6,161 bases of DNA from Clostridia bacterium (GCA_016297535.1 JAEDGL010000143.1:1-6161), one strand, 5' to 3'. Shown: positions 1 through 6,007, numbered from the stretch's first letter. The notes: generated by a model from the letters alone, not told the origin. Numbers and translations are program-made.

Positions 1-70
1 TGGGCTCGGAACAAGAGTCGGAGGGCTGCGGCCCTCCGACGCCTCCCAGAGGGTTTATCGACAGCCTGAG
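1..70 (-). repeat. 70-base dispersed intergenic repeat, left copy
   Basis: These 70 bases are the exact reverse complement of 6077-6146, with no mismatch. The identity stops at 70/71, where a strong hairpin arm begins. The strand is given relative to the adjacent minus-strand SGNH hydrolase gene, because in that orientation the repeat lies 3' of the gene, as the right copy does for hpt. It holds a perfect 24-base palindrome at 17-40. No reading frame of note lies inside. Base 1 is the window edge, so the true left end may lie outside. Confidence 0.93.
17..40. repeat. Perfect GC-rich palindrome inside the left repeat
   Basis: A 10-bp perfect stem (GTCGGAGGGC paired with GCCCTCCGAC) closes a 4-base TGCG loop. 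It could form a stable hairpin in RNA from either strand. There is no T-run next to it, so it is not a typical intrinsic terminator. Its core (GGGC-TGCG-GCCC) resembles the palindrome at 135-160 read on the other strand, which suggests both belong to one family. Confidence 0.85.
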
Positions 71-122
71 AACCCCCCGCTGTTCCGTAAAGAGCAGCGG
101 GGGGTTCAGTCTGTCGAAAACC
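52..122. other. Long imperfect stem-loop between the two GC palindromes
   Basis: The inner stem is 13 bp and perfect (GAACCCCCCGCTG at 70-82 with CAGCGGGGGGTTC at 95-107) around a 12-base loop. After a short bulge and a C/T mismatch it continues as TCGACAG (58-64) with CTGTCGA (111-117). It then runs on as GGTTT (52-56) with AAACC (118-122), with one bulged A. In RNA from the minus strand it lies downstream of the SGNH hydrolase stop codon and may end or protect that transcript. No uridine tract follows, so terminator function is inferred only. Confidence 0.8.
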
Positions 123-134
123 TTACAGGCAGTT

Positions 135-160
135 GTCAGAGGGGCCGCAGCCCCTTTGAC
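135..160. repeat. Second GC-rich palindrome, near the SGNH hydrolase 3' end
   Basis: An 11-bp stem with one G-U pair (GTCAGAGGGGC with GCCCCTTTGAC) closes a CGCA loop. It mirrors the palindrome at 17-40 across the central long hairpin. It begins 23 bases downstream of the SGNH hydrolase stop codon on the minus strand. No T-run follows directly on either strand. Confidence 0.8.
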
Positions 161-183
161 TTTGGTTTGCCGAAAAGGCTTTT

Positions 184-1257
184 TTATACCGGCTCGTTCA
201 GCGCCCTTTCCAGCACGGGCAGAAGGCGCTGTGCCATCAGCGCAAAGCCGTAATCGTTGGGGTGGCAGCCGTCCACGGTGGCGCTGTCGCCCTCAAAGGC
301 GCTAAAGAAGGTGCTGCCGTTTACCAGGAAAACGTGCCTGTCGCCCGCATCCAGCGCGTTCTGGTAGGTTTGGCGAATGATATCCGCCCGCTCGGGGTTT
401 TCATCGCTGCCCAGCATTGGCGGGCGGGAAACGAAAATCACGGGCAGCCGGGGCTGCGCCTGACGGATGATGCGAAAGAACGGCTCGTGCGTAGCGCGCA
501 GGGTTTGGGGCGTGGGGGAGTTGTTGTCGTAATCCATCACAAAGGCGCTCATTCTGAGCGAGGCGATGTAGCGCGCCATCTCCGGCTCGCCCTTGCCGTT
601 GCCGGAAAAGCCCAGGTTGATCTGCGCGCAGCCCAGCGCGCGGCTGAGCATGGCGGGGTAGCTGTTGCCGGGGCGCGAGGCGCATCCGCCCTGGGTGATG
701 GAGGAGCCGTAAAAGGCCAGCGGCGCGCGGCAGGGCGCGGGCGCGGGCTCCAGCGTGGCTTCACGGTCCAGCCCCAGGTACAGGCTGTTTACGCCGCCGT
801 ACAGGGGCATGTTGAGGGTAAAGGTGCGCATGCGCCGGCCGGGCAGGCGCACGATGGCGTCAAAGCCGTTTTCCAGCGCAAACGGCGGGCGGAAGGTGCC
901 TGCGTAGCAGTCCTCCCCGCCATCCTCCCGGGCGTACAGATCAAAGCCGCCGATGCCGCAAACGGTCATGTGGCTCATCAGGCACACGGCGCTTTGCACG
1001 GCGTGCAGGCTTACATAAGGCGAATCGGTGCGAAAGCGCACCTGTCCGCCCGCGGTGTGGCGGTTGAGCTGCTCCACGCCGGGGCTTACGCTCCGGGCCA
1101 GCGCCTGCGGCATGCGGCGAAAGAAGGGCTCCTGCGGGGTGGGCGCAAGAACGCCCGTTACCAGAAAGGGCTGCGAGCACACATCCAGAAACACGGTATC
1201 CTTTTCGCCGGTGCAGGCATCCAGCGCAAGTTTGGGATCAATTTCGCCGATTTTCAT
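184..1257 (-). CDS. SGNH/GDSL-family hydrolase with GxDLY N-terminal domain
   Basis: A 357-residue predicted serine esterase or lipase-like enzyme. The N-terminal half is a beta-rich domain carrying GGFDLY at residues 103-108, the signature of the GxDLY domain found in front of some SGNH hydrolases. The C-terminal half (from about 178) is the SGNH domain. Block I is GSSITQGG (184-191, nucleophile probably Ser186). NLGFSGNG (214-221) supplies the glycine block, DYDNN (242-246) probably the asparagine block, and VDGCHPND the Asp329/His332 pair. The start at 1257 is chosen because AAGGAG lies 8 bases upstream. The longer frame to 1353 runs into the upstream gene. No signal peptide or membrane segment is visible, so a cytoplasmic location is inferred. 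It is the second gene of an operon with the alpha/beta hydrolase. The substrate is unknown; an acylated carbohydrate is plausible from family and context. Confidence 0.9.
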   Translation of the reverse strand: MKIGEIDPKLALDACTGEKDTVFLDVCSQPFLVTGVLAPTPQEPFFRRMPQALARSVSPGVEQLNRHTAGGQVRFRTDSPYVSLHAVQSAVCLMSHMTVCGIGGFDLYAREDGGEDCYAGTFRPPFALENGFDAIVRLPGRRMRTFTLNMPLYGGVNSLYLGLDREATLEPAPAPCRAPLAFYGSSITQGGCASRPGNSYPAMLSRALGCAQINLGFSGNGKGEPEMARYIASLRMSAFVMDYDNNSPTPQTLRATHEPFFRIIRQAQPRLPVIFVSRPPMLGSDENPERADIIRQTYQNALDAGDRHVFLVNGSTFFSAFEGDSATVDGCHPNDYGFALMAQRLLPVLERALNEPV

Positions 1258-1273
1258 TTGCGCAGCTCCTTTT

Positions 1274-2125
1274 TCAGCCGATCTGCCGCTGGATAAAATC
1301 AAAGATGATGGTAAGCAGCTGCATGCTCCAGAAATTGTCCTCATGCGGCGCATTGGTTACGCGCACCAGATCGGCCTGATAGCCATTGGCGATAAGCCGG
1401 TTGTAGAAGGCCTCGCTATCCTCAAAGAGCACCACGGGATCGGCGTCGCCGTGCAGAATCAGGAACGGCGGCAGCTGGCGGCCGGGCTGAACGTAGTTGA
1501 TGGGGCTGATGCTGCTTAGCACCTGGCGATAGGTATCCTCGCTGCCGCCGCCCAGCGCAAAGAGCAGGTTTTCGTGATTATGGGGCTGCTGGTACTGCTG
1601 CTCGATCATTTTGACAAGATCGGTGGGGCCAAAGCAGTCCACCACGCACTGCACCCGGGTGCTTACCCCCGCGTGCTCCCCGGTTTCAAAGGCGGGATCG
1701 TCCGCCGTCAGGCCCAGCAGCAGCGCGGTGTTGCCGCCGCTGGAGGTGCCCCATGCGCACACGCGATCGGGGTCGATATCATACTCCGCGGCGTTCTGGC
1801 GCAAAAAGCGCAGCGCGGCCTTGACATCCTTCAAAAACGCGGGCGCCGGATGCTCCCAGCAGGAGCGGTGGGTAACGCTGGCCACCACAAAGCCGCGCCG
1901 CACAAGCATTGCCAGCTGGGGCAGCTCCCAGAACTGGTTGGGCTTGGTCCAGGCGCTGCCCTGAATAAACACCACCAGCGGAAAGCCCCTGCCGCCGCTG
2001 GACCATTGCGGCTTCATCAGCTGCAGGGCCAGCTCCTCGCCGGCGGCGGTGGAAAAGACGATGTTGGCTTTCAGATCAAGCAGTTCCAGATGCTCGGGGT
2101 TGTTGGGAATCACGGTAATCGCCAT
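1274..2125 (-). CDS. Alpha/beta-hydrolase fold esterase (BD-FAE/acetyl-esterase-like)
   Basis: A 283-residue alpha/beta hydrolase. PLVVFIQGSAW (49-59) is the oxyanion-hole strand and turn in place of the usual HGGG. GTSSGG (126-131) is the nucleophile elbow with Ser128. FGPTDL (165-170) is a segment common in this esterase group. LHGDADPVV (224-232) gives the acid, probably Asp229, and NAPHEDNFW holds His261. The triad is therefore complete. There is no signal peptide, so action on an imported small ester substrate in the cytoplasm is inferred. ATG at 2125 is chosen because AAAGGAGG precedes it by 7 bases; a TTG one codon upstream would sit too close. It is the first gene of a two-gene operon. 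Its stop lies 16 bases before the SGNH hydrolase start, and that gene's Shine-Dalgarno sequence fills the gap. The exact substrate is not known. Confidence 0.9.
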   Translation of the reverse strand: MAITVIPNNPEHLELLDLKANIVFSTAAGEELALQLMKPQWSSGGRGFPLVVFIQGSAWTKPNQFWELPQLAMLVRRGFVVASVTHRSCWEHPAPAFLKDVKAALRFLRQNAAEYDIDPDRVCAWGTSSGGNTALLLGLTADDPAFETGEHAGVSTRVQCVVDCFGPTDLVKMIEQQYQQPHNHENLLFALGGGSEDTYRQVLSSISPINYVQPGRQLPPFLILHGDADPVVLFEDSEAFYNRLIANGYQADLVRVTNAPHEDNFWSMQLLTIIFDFIQRQIG

Positions 2126-2178
2126 CAAAAGGCCTCCTTTGATTGGAACAGATTGTACAAACCGGTTTTGCTAAGCCC

Positions 2179-2206
2179 ATTATAGCACAACCTGCGCAAA
2201 ACACAA
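2179..2206 (-). promoter_or_regulatory. Sigma-A type promoter of the hydrolase operon
   Basis: On the minus strand the -10 box is a perfect TATAAT (2184-2179), preceded by TGC to form an extended -10. The -35 candidate is TTGTGT (2206-2201), 16 bases away. The start codon at 2125 would follow a leader of roughly 45-50 bases. The promoter lies between the terminator of the zinc-ribbon gene and the hydrolase gene, so the operon can be transcribed on its own. Confidence 0.75.
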
Positions 2207-2242
2207 TTCCTTCCCGGGTGGCCCTGCAGGAAACGGCATAAC

Positions 2243-2274
2243 AAAAAACCGCCCCGTGCGTTTGCACGGGACGG
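2243..2274 (-). terminator. Intrinsic terminator of the zinc-ribbon gene
   Basis: On the minus strand, CCGTCCCGTGC pairs with GCACGGGGCGG (one G-U pair) around an AAAC loop and is followed at once by six Ts. This is a textbook Rho-independent terminator, starting 27 bases after the stop codon of the zinc-ribbon gene. It separates that gene from the hydrolase operon that follows on the same strand. Confidence 0.92.
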
Positions 2275-2301
2275 ATACAGGGGGCGCTTACCCCCGGCCA
2301 A

Positions 2302-2592
2302 TCAATACTGATTGTTGCGGTTGCGCTCGAAGCACTCGCGGCAGTATACGGGACGGTCGCCCTTGGGCTGGAAGGGCACCTGGGTGGTGGCGCCGCAGCC
2401 GTCGCAGATCACTTCGTAGTACTGACGCTCGGCACGGCCGGGATTCTCGCGGTTGCGGCGAGCAGCGCGGCACTCGTGGCAGCGGGTAGGATCGTTCTGG
2501 AAGCCCTTGTCAGCGAAGAACTGCTGCTCAGAAGCGCTGAACACGAATTCCTTGCCGCAATCACGGCACACAAGAGTCTTGTCTTCAAACAT
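2302..2592 (-). CDS. Double CxxC zinc-ribbon domain protein
   Basis: A 96-residue small protein with four CxxC pairs: C9/C12, C38/C41, C63/C66 and C84/C87. They form two probable zinc-binding units. The first unit (FEDKTLVCRDCGKEFVF, then a CHEC pair) and the second (CDGC, then GDRPVYCREC) match the widespread small zinc-ribbon proteins of Clostridia and some other phyla, whose function is not established. Binding of nucleic acid or a protein partner is plausible. The start at 2592 follows GGAGG by 9 bases. The frame remains open to 2628, but that extension lacks a ribosome binding site and family similarity. The middle region is Arg/Asn-rich and basic. The gene is monocistronic, with its own promoter, a leader of about 115 bases and a strong terminator. 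It is divergent from the HPr-like gene. Confidence 0.88.
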   Translation of the reverse strand: MFEDKTLVCRDCGKEFVFSASEQQFFADKGFQNDPTRCHECRAARRNRENPGRAERQYYEVICDGCGATTQVPFQPKGDRPVYCRECFERNRNNQY

Positions 2593-2609
2593 GGTTGGTT
2601 TCCTCCGTT

Positions 2610-2673
2610 TTCTTTGTTCTGTCCCCATCGCTTGCTGTTTGGGTCTTAGGTTTCTGCGCTTCCGAACAAAGAA
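2610..2673 (-). promoter_or_regulatory. Leader inverted repeat next to the zinc-ribbon gene ribosome binding site
   Basis: A perfect 10-bp inverted repeat (TTCTTTGTTC at 2610-2619 and GAACAAAGAA at 2664-2673) encloses 44 bases in the untranslated leader. The arm nearer the gene ends only a few bases before the GGAGG. In the RNA this would form a long AU-rich stem beside the ribosome binding site and could modulate translation. I do not recognise it as a known riboswitch. Confidence 0.5.
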
Positions 2674-2714
2674 GGTAAAGGAACCTGAGCCATCCTGAGC
2701 AGGGCAACGGGGGT

Positions 2715-2743
2715 ATTATAGCATGGTTTGCGCGTTTTGGAAA
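2715..2743 (-). promoter_or_regulatory. Promoter of the zinc-ribbon gene
   Basis: On the minus strand the -10 is a perfect TATAAT (2720-2715) with TGC in front (extended -10). The -35 candidate TTTCCA (2743-2738) is 17 bases upstream. An AT-rich inverted repeat (GTTTTT/AAAAAC at 2746-2761) lies just upstream of the -35 and may act like an UP element. Transcription would start near 2708, giving a leader of about 115 bases. Confidence 0.7.
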
Positions 2744-2802
2744 GTGTTTTTTCGCAAAAACTTCTCCTGTGAGGGAAATACGGCGCAGGACAGGGCCTGG
2801 TG

Positions 2803-2831
2803 TTGCTTTTGATTTCGTCATGGTGTATAAT
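2803..2831 (+). promoter_or_regulatory. Promoter of the HPr-like / DUF4364 / tilS / hpt cluster
   Basis: TTGCTT (2803-2808) and TATAAT (2826-2831) are separated by 17 bases. The HPr-like start codon is at 2866, so the leader is short (about 28 bases). The promoter is back to back with the zinc-ribbon promoter, with about 60 bases between the two -35 boxes. No other good promoter is evident before tilS or hpt, so it may drive the whole cluster. Confidence 0.72.
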
Positions 2832-2865
2832 AGTTGCGTATCATCACAAAAGGGGGCATGCTACC

Positions 2866-3093
2866 ATGAAATCTGTCAACATCAAGCTAAGCCTGGCGGA
2901 GAACGTCAAATCCTTTGTTAACATCGTTAACCGTTACCCCTATGACGTGGATCTGCGCGCCGGCCGTCACGTGGTAGACGCCAAGTCCATTCTGGGCATC
3001 TTCAGCCTGGATCTATCCAAGCCCATCGTTATGGAAGTGTACACCGATTCCTGCGATGATCTGCTGGAGGACGTCAAGCCCTTCATGGCCTGA
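2866..3093 (+). CDS. HPr-like protein lacking the phosphorylatable histidine
   Basis: A 75-residue protein with the length and pattern of HPr, the small phosphocarrier of the sugar phosphotransferase system. The best anchor is VDAKSILGIFSLDL (37-50), equivalent to the HPr segment NLKSIMGVMSL around Ser46; here the serine is Ser41. Aligned without gaps from that anchor, the position of HPr His15 is Leu10, and no GLHARP-like motif exists. It therefore cannot carry phosphate from enzyme I by the usual route. It may be a Crh-like regulatory partner or only share the fold. The start at 2866 is supported by AAGGGGG 9 bases upstream; a longer frame from 2800 overlaps the promoter. It is the first gene of the plus-strand cluster, 110 bases before DUF4364, with a hairpin between. 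Family assignment is fairly sure, role uncertain. Confidence 0.78.
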   Translation: MKSVNIKLSLAENVKSFVNIVNRYPYDVDLRAGRHVVDAKSILGIFSLDLSKPIVMEVYTDSCDDLLEDVKPFMA

Positions 3094-3099
3094 TGCCGC

Positions 3100-3115
3100 G
3101 CCTGCCCGGGCAGGC
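3100..3115 (+). repeat. 16-base perfect palindrome after the HPr-like gene
   Basis: GCCTGCCCGGGCAGGC lies 7 bases after the HPr-like stop codon. It can form a 6-bp GC stem with a CCGG loop. No T-run follows, so terminator function is doubtful; it could be a protein-binding site or an mRNA 3' stabiliser. Confidence 0.6.
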
Positions 3116-3152
3116 CATCCGATCAAGCGATTCATGCCCTTGCGGCATTGAT

Positions 3153-3179
3153 ATGGGCAAAGCTGCATGCTTTGCCCAT
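3153..3179 (+). terminator. Possible intrinsic terminator or attenuator before DUF4364
   Basis: ATGGGCAAAGC pairs perfectly with GCTTTGCCCAT (11 bp) around a TGCAT loop and is followed by TTCTTTCG. The stem is strong but the T-tract is interrupted, so partial termination is likely. It would let the HPr-like transcript be more abundant than the DUF4364-tilS-hpt transcript. It ends 14 bases before the DUF4364 Shine-Dalgarno sequence. Confidence 0.6.
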
Positions 3180-3203
3180 TCTTTCGTTAACTGGAGGGGC
3201 GAA

Positions 3204-3995
3204 ATGCCGTTTTTATCTCCCAAACGCAAAATCTCGGATACGGAGAACAAGCTGCGCGTGCTGTATTGCCTGGATCAGCTGGGCACGGCCACGCAGGAGC
3301 AGCTGTGGCCCTTTGTGGCGCAGCTGGAGCTGATGGATTACCTGCCGTTTTGCATGTTCGTGGATGAGCTGCGCTCGGACGGGGCCATTGCCAGCGGTAC
3401 GCATGCCATGGAAGGCAGTCTCTTCCTTACCGCGGCCGGGCGAAAGCAGCTGGAGCTGTTCAGCGGTAAAATGGCGCATGCCGATCAGCAGCGCATTGCC
3501 CGCGAGGCACCGGCCTACGCGCAGGCGCTGAGCGAGCGCCGCCAGGTGCGCGCCGCCTACGAGCTTTCCCAAAATGGCGAATACCGCGCCATGGCCACCG
3601 TTTGCGAGGGCGATGTGCCCACCCTGCTGTTGCGCGTAAGCAGCCGCGACGGGCGGCTTGTGGAACGGTTTGTGCAGCGCTTTGCCTCCTTTGCGGCGCA
3701 GCTGCTGGCGCAGCTGTACCTGCTGCCGCTGACGGCCCCGGATGCACCCATGCCACCGGTGCTTGCGCAGGAGCAGGCGCTGGAAGCCGCCGCGCCGGGC
3801 GCACCCGCGCTGTGCGCCTACGGCGGGCGCGAGCATGCCGCGGTGGTGCGCATTGGCGATGAGGCCGTGCAGTACACGCTGCTGGTGCTGCTGCCGTCGG
3901 CGCAGATGGCGTGGGGCTGGGCCCAGTCGGCCACGGCGGCAGGAGAAACGCTGGCCGACCGCCTGACGGGGCTTTTGAACGGAGACAGGCCGTGA
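3204..3995 (+). CDS. DUF4364 family winged-helix protein with C-terminal extension
   Basis: A 263-residue protein. Residues 12-90 resemble the winged-helix N-terminus of DUF4364: TENKLRVLYCLDQLG, then MDYLPFCMFVDELRSDGAI, then the wing-like LFLTAAGRKQLELF. Residues 127-174 form the beta-beta-alpha part typical of the family (EYRAMATV, TLLLRVSS, then a long helix). A low-complexity Ala/Pro linker (178-205) leads to a further domain at about 209-258. Known DUF4364 proteins are usually nearer 170-190 residues, so the C-terminal part is extra. The start at 3204 is chosen for GGAGG 6 bases upstream; the frame is open back to 3093 but that part contains the intergenic hairpins. It overlaps tilS by 4 bases, so translation is probably coupled. 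A DNA-binding transcriptional role is inferred from the fold; the target is unknown. Confidence 0.82.
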   Translation: MPFLSPKRKISDTENKLRVLYCLDQLGTATQEQLWPFVAQLELMDYLPFCMFVDELRSDGAIASGTHAMEGSLFLTAAGRKQLELFSGKMAHADQQRIAREAPAYAQALSERRQVRAAYELSQNGEYRAMATVCEGDVPTLLLRVSSRDGRLVERFVQRFASFAAQLLAQLYLLPLTAPDAPMPPVLAQEQALEAAAPGAPALCAYGGREHAAVVRIGDEAVQYTLLVLLPSAQMAWGWAQSATAAGETLADRLTGLLNGDRP

Positions 3996-5422
3996 ATACG
4001 CTGACTGCCGCCGTTCAAAACACGCTTTGTGCCGCCGGGCTGTGGCGGGAGGACGCCGTGCTGCTGTGCGCCGTCAGCGGCGGGTGCGACAGCGTGGCGC
4101 TTTTGCACGCGCTGTGCCGCCTGAGGCAGGAAAAGCCGTTTCAGCTTTACGCGGTGCATGTGCAGCATCACCTGCGCGGCGAGGCTTCGCAAACGGACGA
4201 GCGCTTTGTGCGCCAGCTGTGCCATCGCCTGCAGGTGCCGCTTGCGGTGGAGGATGCTCAGCTTTCGGGTGATATGCACACCCCCGGCATGGAAACGCTG
4301 GCACGCGAGCGCCGCCTGCGGATTTTTGAAGGGCAGATGGCCGCGCTGGGCGCGCACGCGCTGCTCACCGCCCATCACCGCGATGATCAGACCGAAACGG
4401 TGCTCATGCGCCTGCTGCGGGGCAGCGGCCTGCACGGCCTGTGCGGCATGCAGGTTCAATCGCCCTTTGGCGGCGGATGGCTGCTGCGCCCGTTTCTGAC
4501 CCTTACCCGGCAGCAGCTGCAAAGCGCGCTGGCCGCCGGGGGCCTTTCCTGGCGCGAAGATGAAAGCAACCGCCAGCCTGTTACCCCGCGAAACCTGCTA
4601 AGGCTGGAAACGCTTCCCCGGCTGGAGGCGCTGTTTCCCAGCGCGGGCGCGCACATCGCGCAGCTGGCGGAAACGCTTTCCGCGGACGATATGTTTTTGC
4701 AGCAGGAGGCCGGCCGGCTGTACCTGTCCATCCGCCAGACCCGCGCGCCCCTGTTTATGCTGGCGGTTGCGCCGCTTGCACGCGCGCCGGAGGCCCTGCG
4801 CCGCCGGGTGCTGAGGTGCTGGTATCTGGACGGGCTGAGGCTGGCCGGGCTGGAGCCGGGCGAACGCGCCCTGTCCCACGCGGACACGCTGGCGCTTTCG
4901 GCGCTGGTGGGGCAACCCGCCCCCGCACGGCTCAACCTGCCCTGCAGCCTGATGGCGGCCCGGCAGGCGGACTGGCTGCATCTGGTTCGTCAAAACGGGC
5001 AGCCGCTGTGCGCCGCGCAGCCCCCATGCCAAACGGTATGCGCCGCGCAGGCCCGGTACGAGCTTGATTTTCTGACGCTTGCGGCCTCCCTTCCCGGCGC
5101 CCTGCCGGGGGACGCCCGCAGCGTGATCCTCACCCCCGAATGGCTGGCGCGCAAGCCCGTGCTGCGCCCGCCCCAGGGGGCAGACCGCATCCGCCCGTTC
5201 GGTTCTCCGGGGCACAAGCCCCTGCGCCGCTATCTGACGGATGCCAAAATCGATCCCTTTCTGCGCCCCGCGCTGGTCGTTCTGGCTGTGCAAAACGAGG
5301 TGCTGTGGATTCCCGGCCTGTGCACCGGCGAGGCGCTGCGGCTGGAAGCCGTGCCGCAGGAGGGCATTGAGCTAAGCATTTCCGGCGAAACGCCGTTCAT
5401 CCCCAAATCACCAAAGGAGTGA
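3992..5422 (+). CDS. tilS: tRNA(Ile)-lysidine synthetase TilS
   Basis: A 476-residue N-type ATP pyrophosphatase. TilS converts the wobble cytidine of tRNA-Ile2 (anticodon CAU) to lysidine using ATP and lysine in the cytoplasm, so that AUA is read as isoleucine. The PP-loop SGGCDS is at 29-34. The second signature, TAHHRDDQTETVLMRLLRG, spans 126-144. LRPFL (165-169) and WREDESN (187-193) match conserved TilS segments. The C-terminal substrate-binding domain is clear from about 395 (DRIRPFG, then KPLRRYLTDAKI and a WIPG segment). The length is in the normal range for full-length TilS. The start is GTG at 3992, overlapping the DUF4364 stop (GTGA), with GGAG 7 bases upstream. An in-frame ATG at 3911 lies deep inside DUF4364 and is rejected. 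The stop falls within the hpt ribosome binding region. Confidence 0.96.
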   Translation: MNTLTAAVQNTLCAAGLWREDAVLLCAVSGGCDSVALLHALCRLRQEKPFQLYAVHVQHHLRGEASQTDERFVRQLCHRLQVPLAVEDAQLSGDMHTPGMETLARERRLRIFEGQMAALGAHALLTAHHRDDQTETVLMRLLRGSGLHGLCGMQVQSPFGGGWLLRPFLTLTRQQLQSALAAGGLSWREDESNRQPVTPRNLLRLETLPRLEALFPSAGAHIAQLAETLSADDMFLQQEAGRLYLSIRQTRAPLFMLAVAPLARAPEALRRRVLRCWYLDGLRLAGLEPGERALSHADTLALSALVGQPAPARLNLPCSLMAARQADWLHLVRQNGQPLCAAQPPCQTVCAAQARYELDFLTLAASLPGALPGDARSVILTPEWLARKPVLRPPQGADRIRPFGSPGHKPLRRYLTDAKIDPFLRPALVVLAVQNEVLWIPGLCTGEALRLEAVPQEGIELSISGETPFIPKSPKE

Positions 5423-5428
5423 CCCTTC

Positions 5429-5992
5429 ATGGAAAAAACCCGCGCCATGTACAACGATCTGGACAGCATCCTCTACACCCGGGACGAGCTTGCCGCAGCC
5501 GTGAAGCAGCTGGGACAGCAGATTACCAAAGACTATCAGGGCAAAAAGCCCGTGCTGATTTGCATCCTCAAGGGCGCCAGCGTGTTCTTTGTGGATCTGA
5601 TCCGCGAAATTGATCTGCCCCTGGAGATTGATTTTATGGCGGTCAGCAGCTACGGCGCCAGCACCAAATCCAGCGGCGAGGTGAAAATGGTCAAGGACCT
5701 GGACCGCAGCATTCTGGGCCGCGACGTGATTGTGGTGGAGGATATTGTGGACAGCGGCATGACGCTGAGCTTTCTCAAGCGCACGCTGCTTGGCCGCGGC
5801 GCCTCCAGCCTGCGCATTGCCACCCTGCTGGACAAGCCTGCCCGCCGCCGCGTGGAGCTGACCGTGGATTACTCCTGCTTTGAAATCCCGGACGCCTTTG
5901 TGGTGGGCTACGGTCTGGATTACAATGAGACCTACCGCAACCTGCCCGATATCGGCGTGCTGTCCCCCCGCATCTATGCCAACGAAAACTGA
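5429..5992 (+). CDS. hpt: Hypoxanthine phosphoribosyltransferase
   Basis: A 187-residue purine salvage enzyme that makes IMP (and often GMP) from hypoxanthine (guanine) and PRPP in the cytoplasm. ILKGA (46-50) is the N-terminal PPi-binding loop. SSYG (73-76) begins the flexible active-site loop. VVEDIVDSGMT (102-112) is the PRPP-binding motif; Asp108 corresponds to the catalytic Asp of EDIIDTG in other HGPRTs. DKP (135-137) supplies the purine-contacting lysine, and DAFVVGYGLDYNE (155-167) is the conserved C-terminal segment. The length is typical for bacterial Hpt. ATG at 5429 has AAAGGAG 9 bases upstream, overlapping the tilS stop. Only 6 bases separate the two genes, so they are surely co-transcribed. 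In many Bacillota ftsH follows hpt; here the next 169 bases hold only hairpins and repeat. Confidence 0.97.
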   Translation: MEKTRAMYNDLDSILYTRDELAAAVKQLGQQITKDYQGKKPVLICILKGASVFFVDLIREIDLPLEIDFMAVSSYGASTKSSGEVKMVKDLDRSILGRDVIVVEDIVDSGMTLSFLKRTLLGRGASSLRIATLLDKPARRRVELTVDYSCFEIPDAFVVGYGLDYNETYRNLPDIGVLSPRIYANEN

Positions 5993-6007
5993 CATATATC
6001 AGGCCAA

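Noticed and set aside
1..183. CRISPR array or tRNA gene in the left intergenic region
   Set aside because: The repeats are inverted and not regularly spaced, and the hairpins do not form a cloverleaf with anticodon, D and T arms.
161..187. Intrinsic terminator reading plus-ward at 169-186 (GCC-GAAAA-GGC then Ts)
   Set aside because: The stem is only 3 bp and no plus-strand gene precedes it in the window.
262..1296. Long open frame on the plus strand opposite the SGNH hydrolase
   Set aside because: It is the antisense shadow of a gene with clear catalytic motifs. Its product is Ala/Gly/His/Arg-rich with no recognisable family, as expected of GC-rich antisense frames.
1258..1353. Extended N-terminus of the SGNH hydrolase from 1353
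   Set aside because: It overlaps the end of the alpha/beta hydrolase gene and lacks a ribosome binding site; the start at 1257 has AAGGAG.
3093..3203. Upstream ATG at 3093 overlapping the HPr-like stop, in frame with DUF4364
   Set aside because: It could suggest coupled translation, but the extra 37 residues come from the hairpin-rich gap, look unlike the family, and a better ribosome binding site precedes 3204.
3213..3836. Open frame on the minus strand opposite DUF4364
   Set aside because: Arg/Gln/Ala-rich antisense product; the plus strand has a convincing start, ribosome binding site and family match.
3911..3991. ATG at 3911 as the tilS start
   Set aside because: It would overlap DUF4364 by 85 bases. 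The GTG at 3992 has a good ribosome binding site and gives a normal TilS N-terminus.
5408..5995. Open frame on the minus strand opposite hpt
   Set aside because: It fully overlaps a certain hpt gene, and its product looks like an antisense artefact with no motifs.
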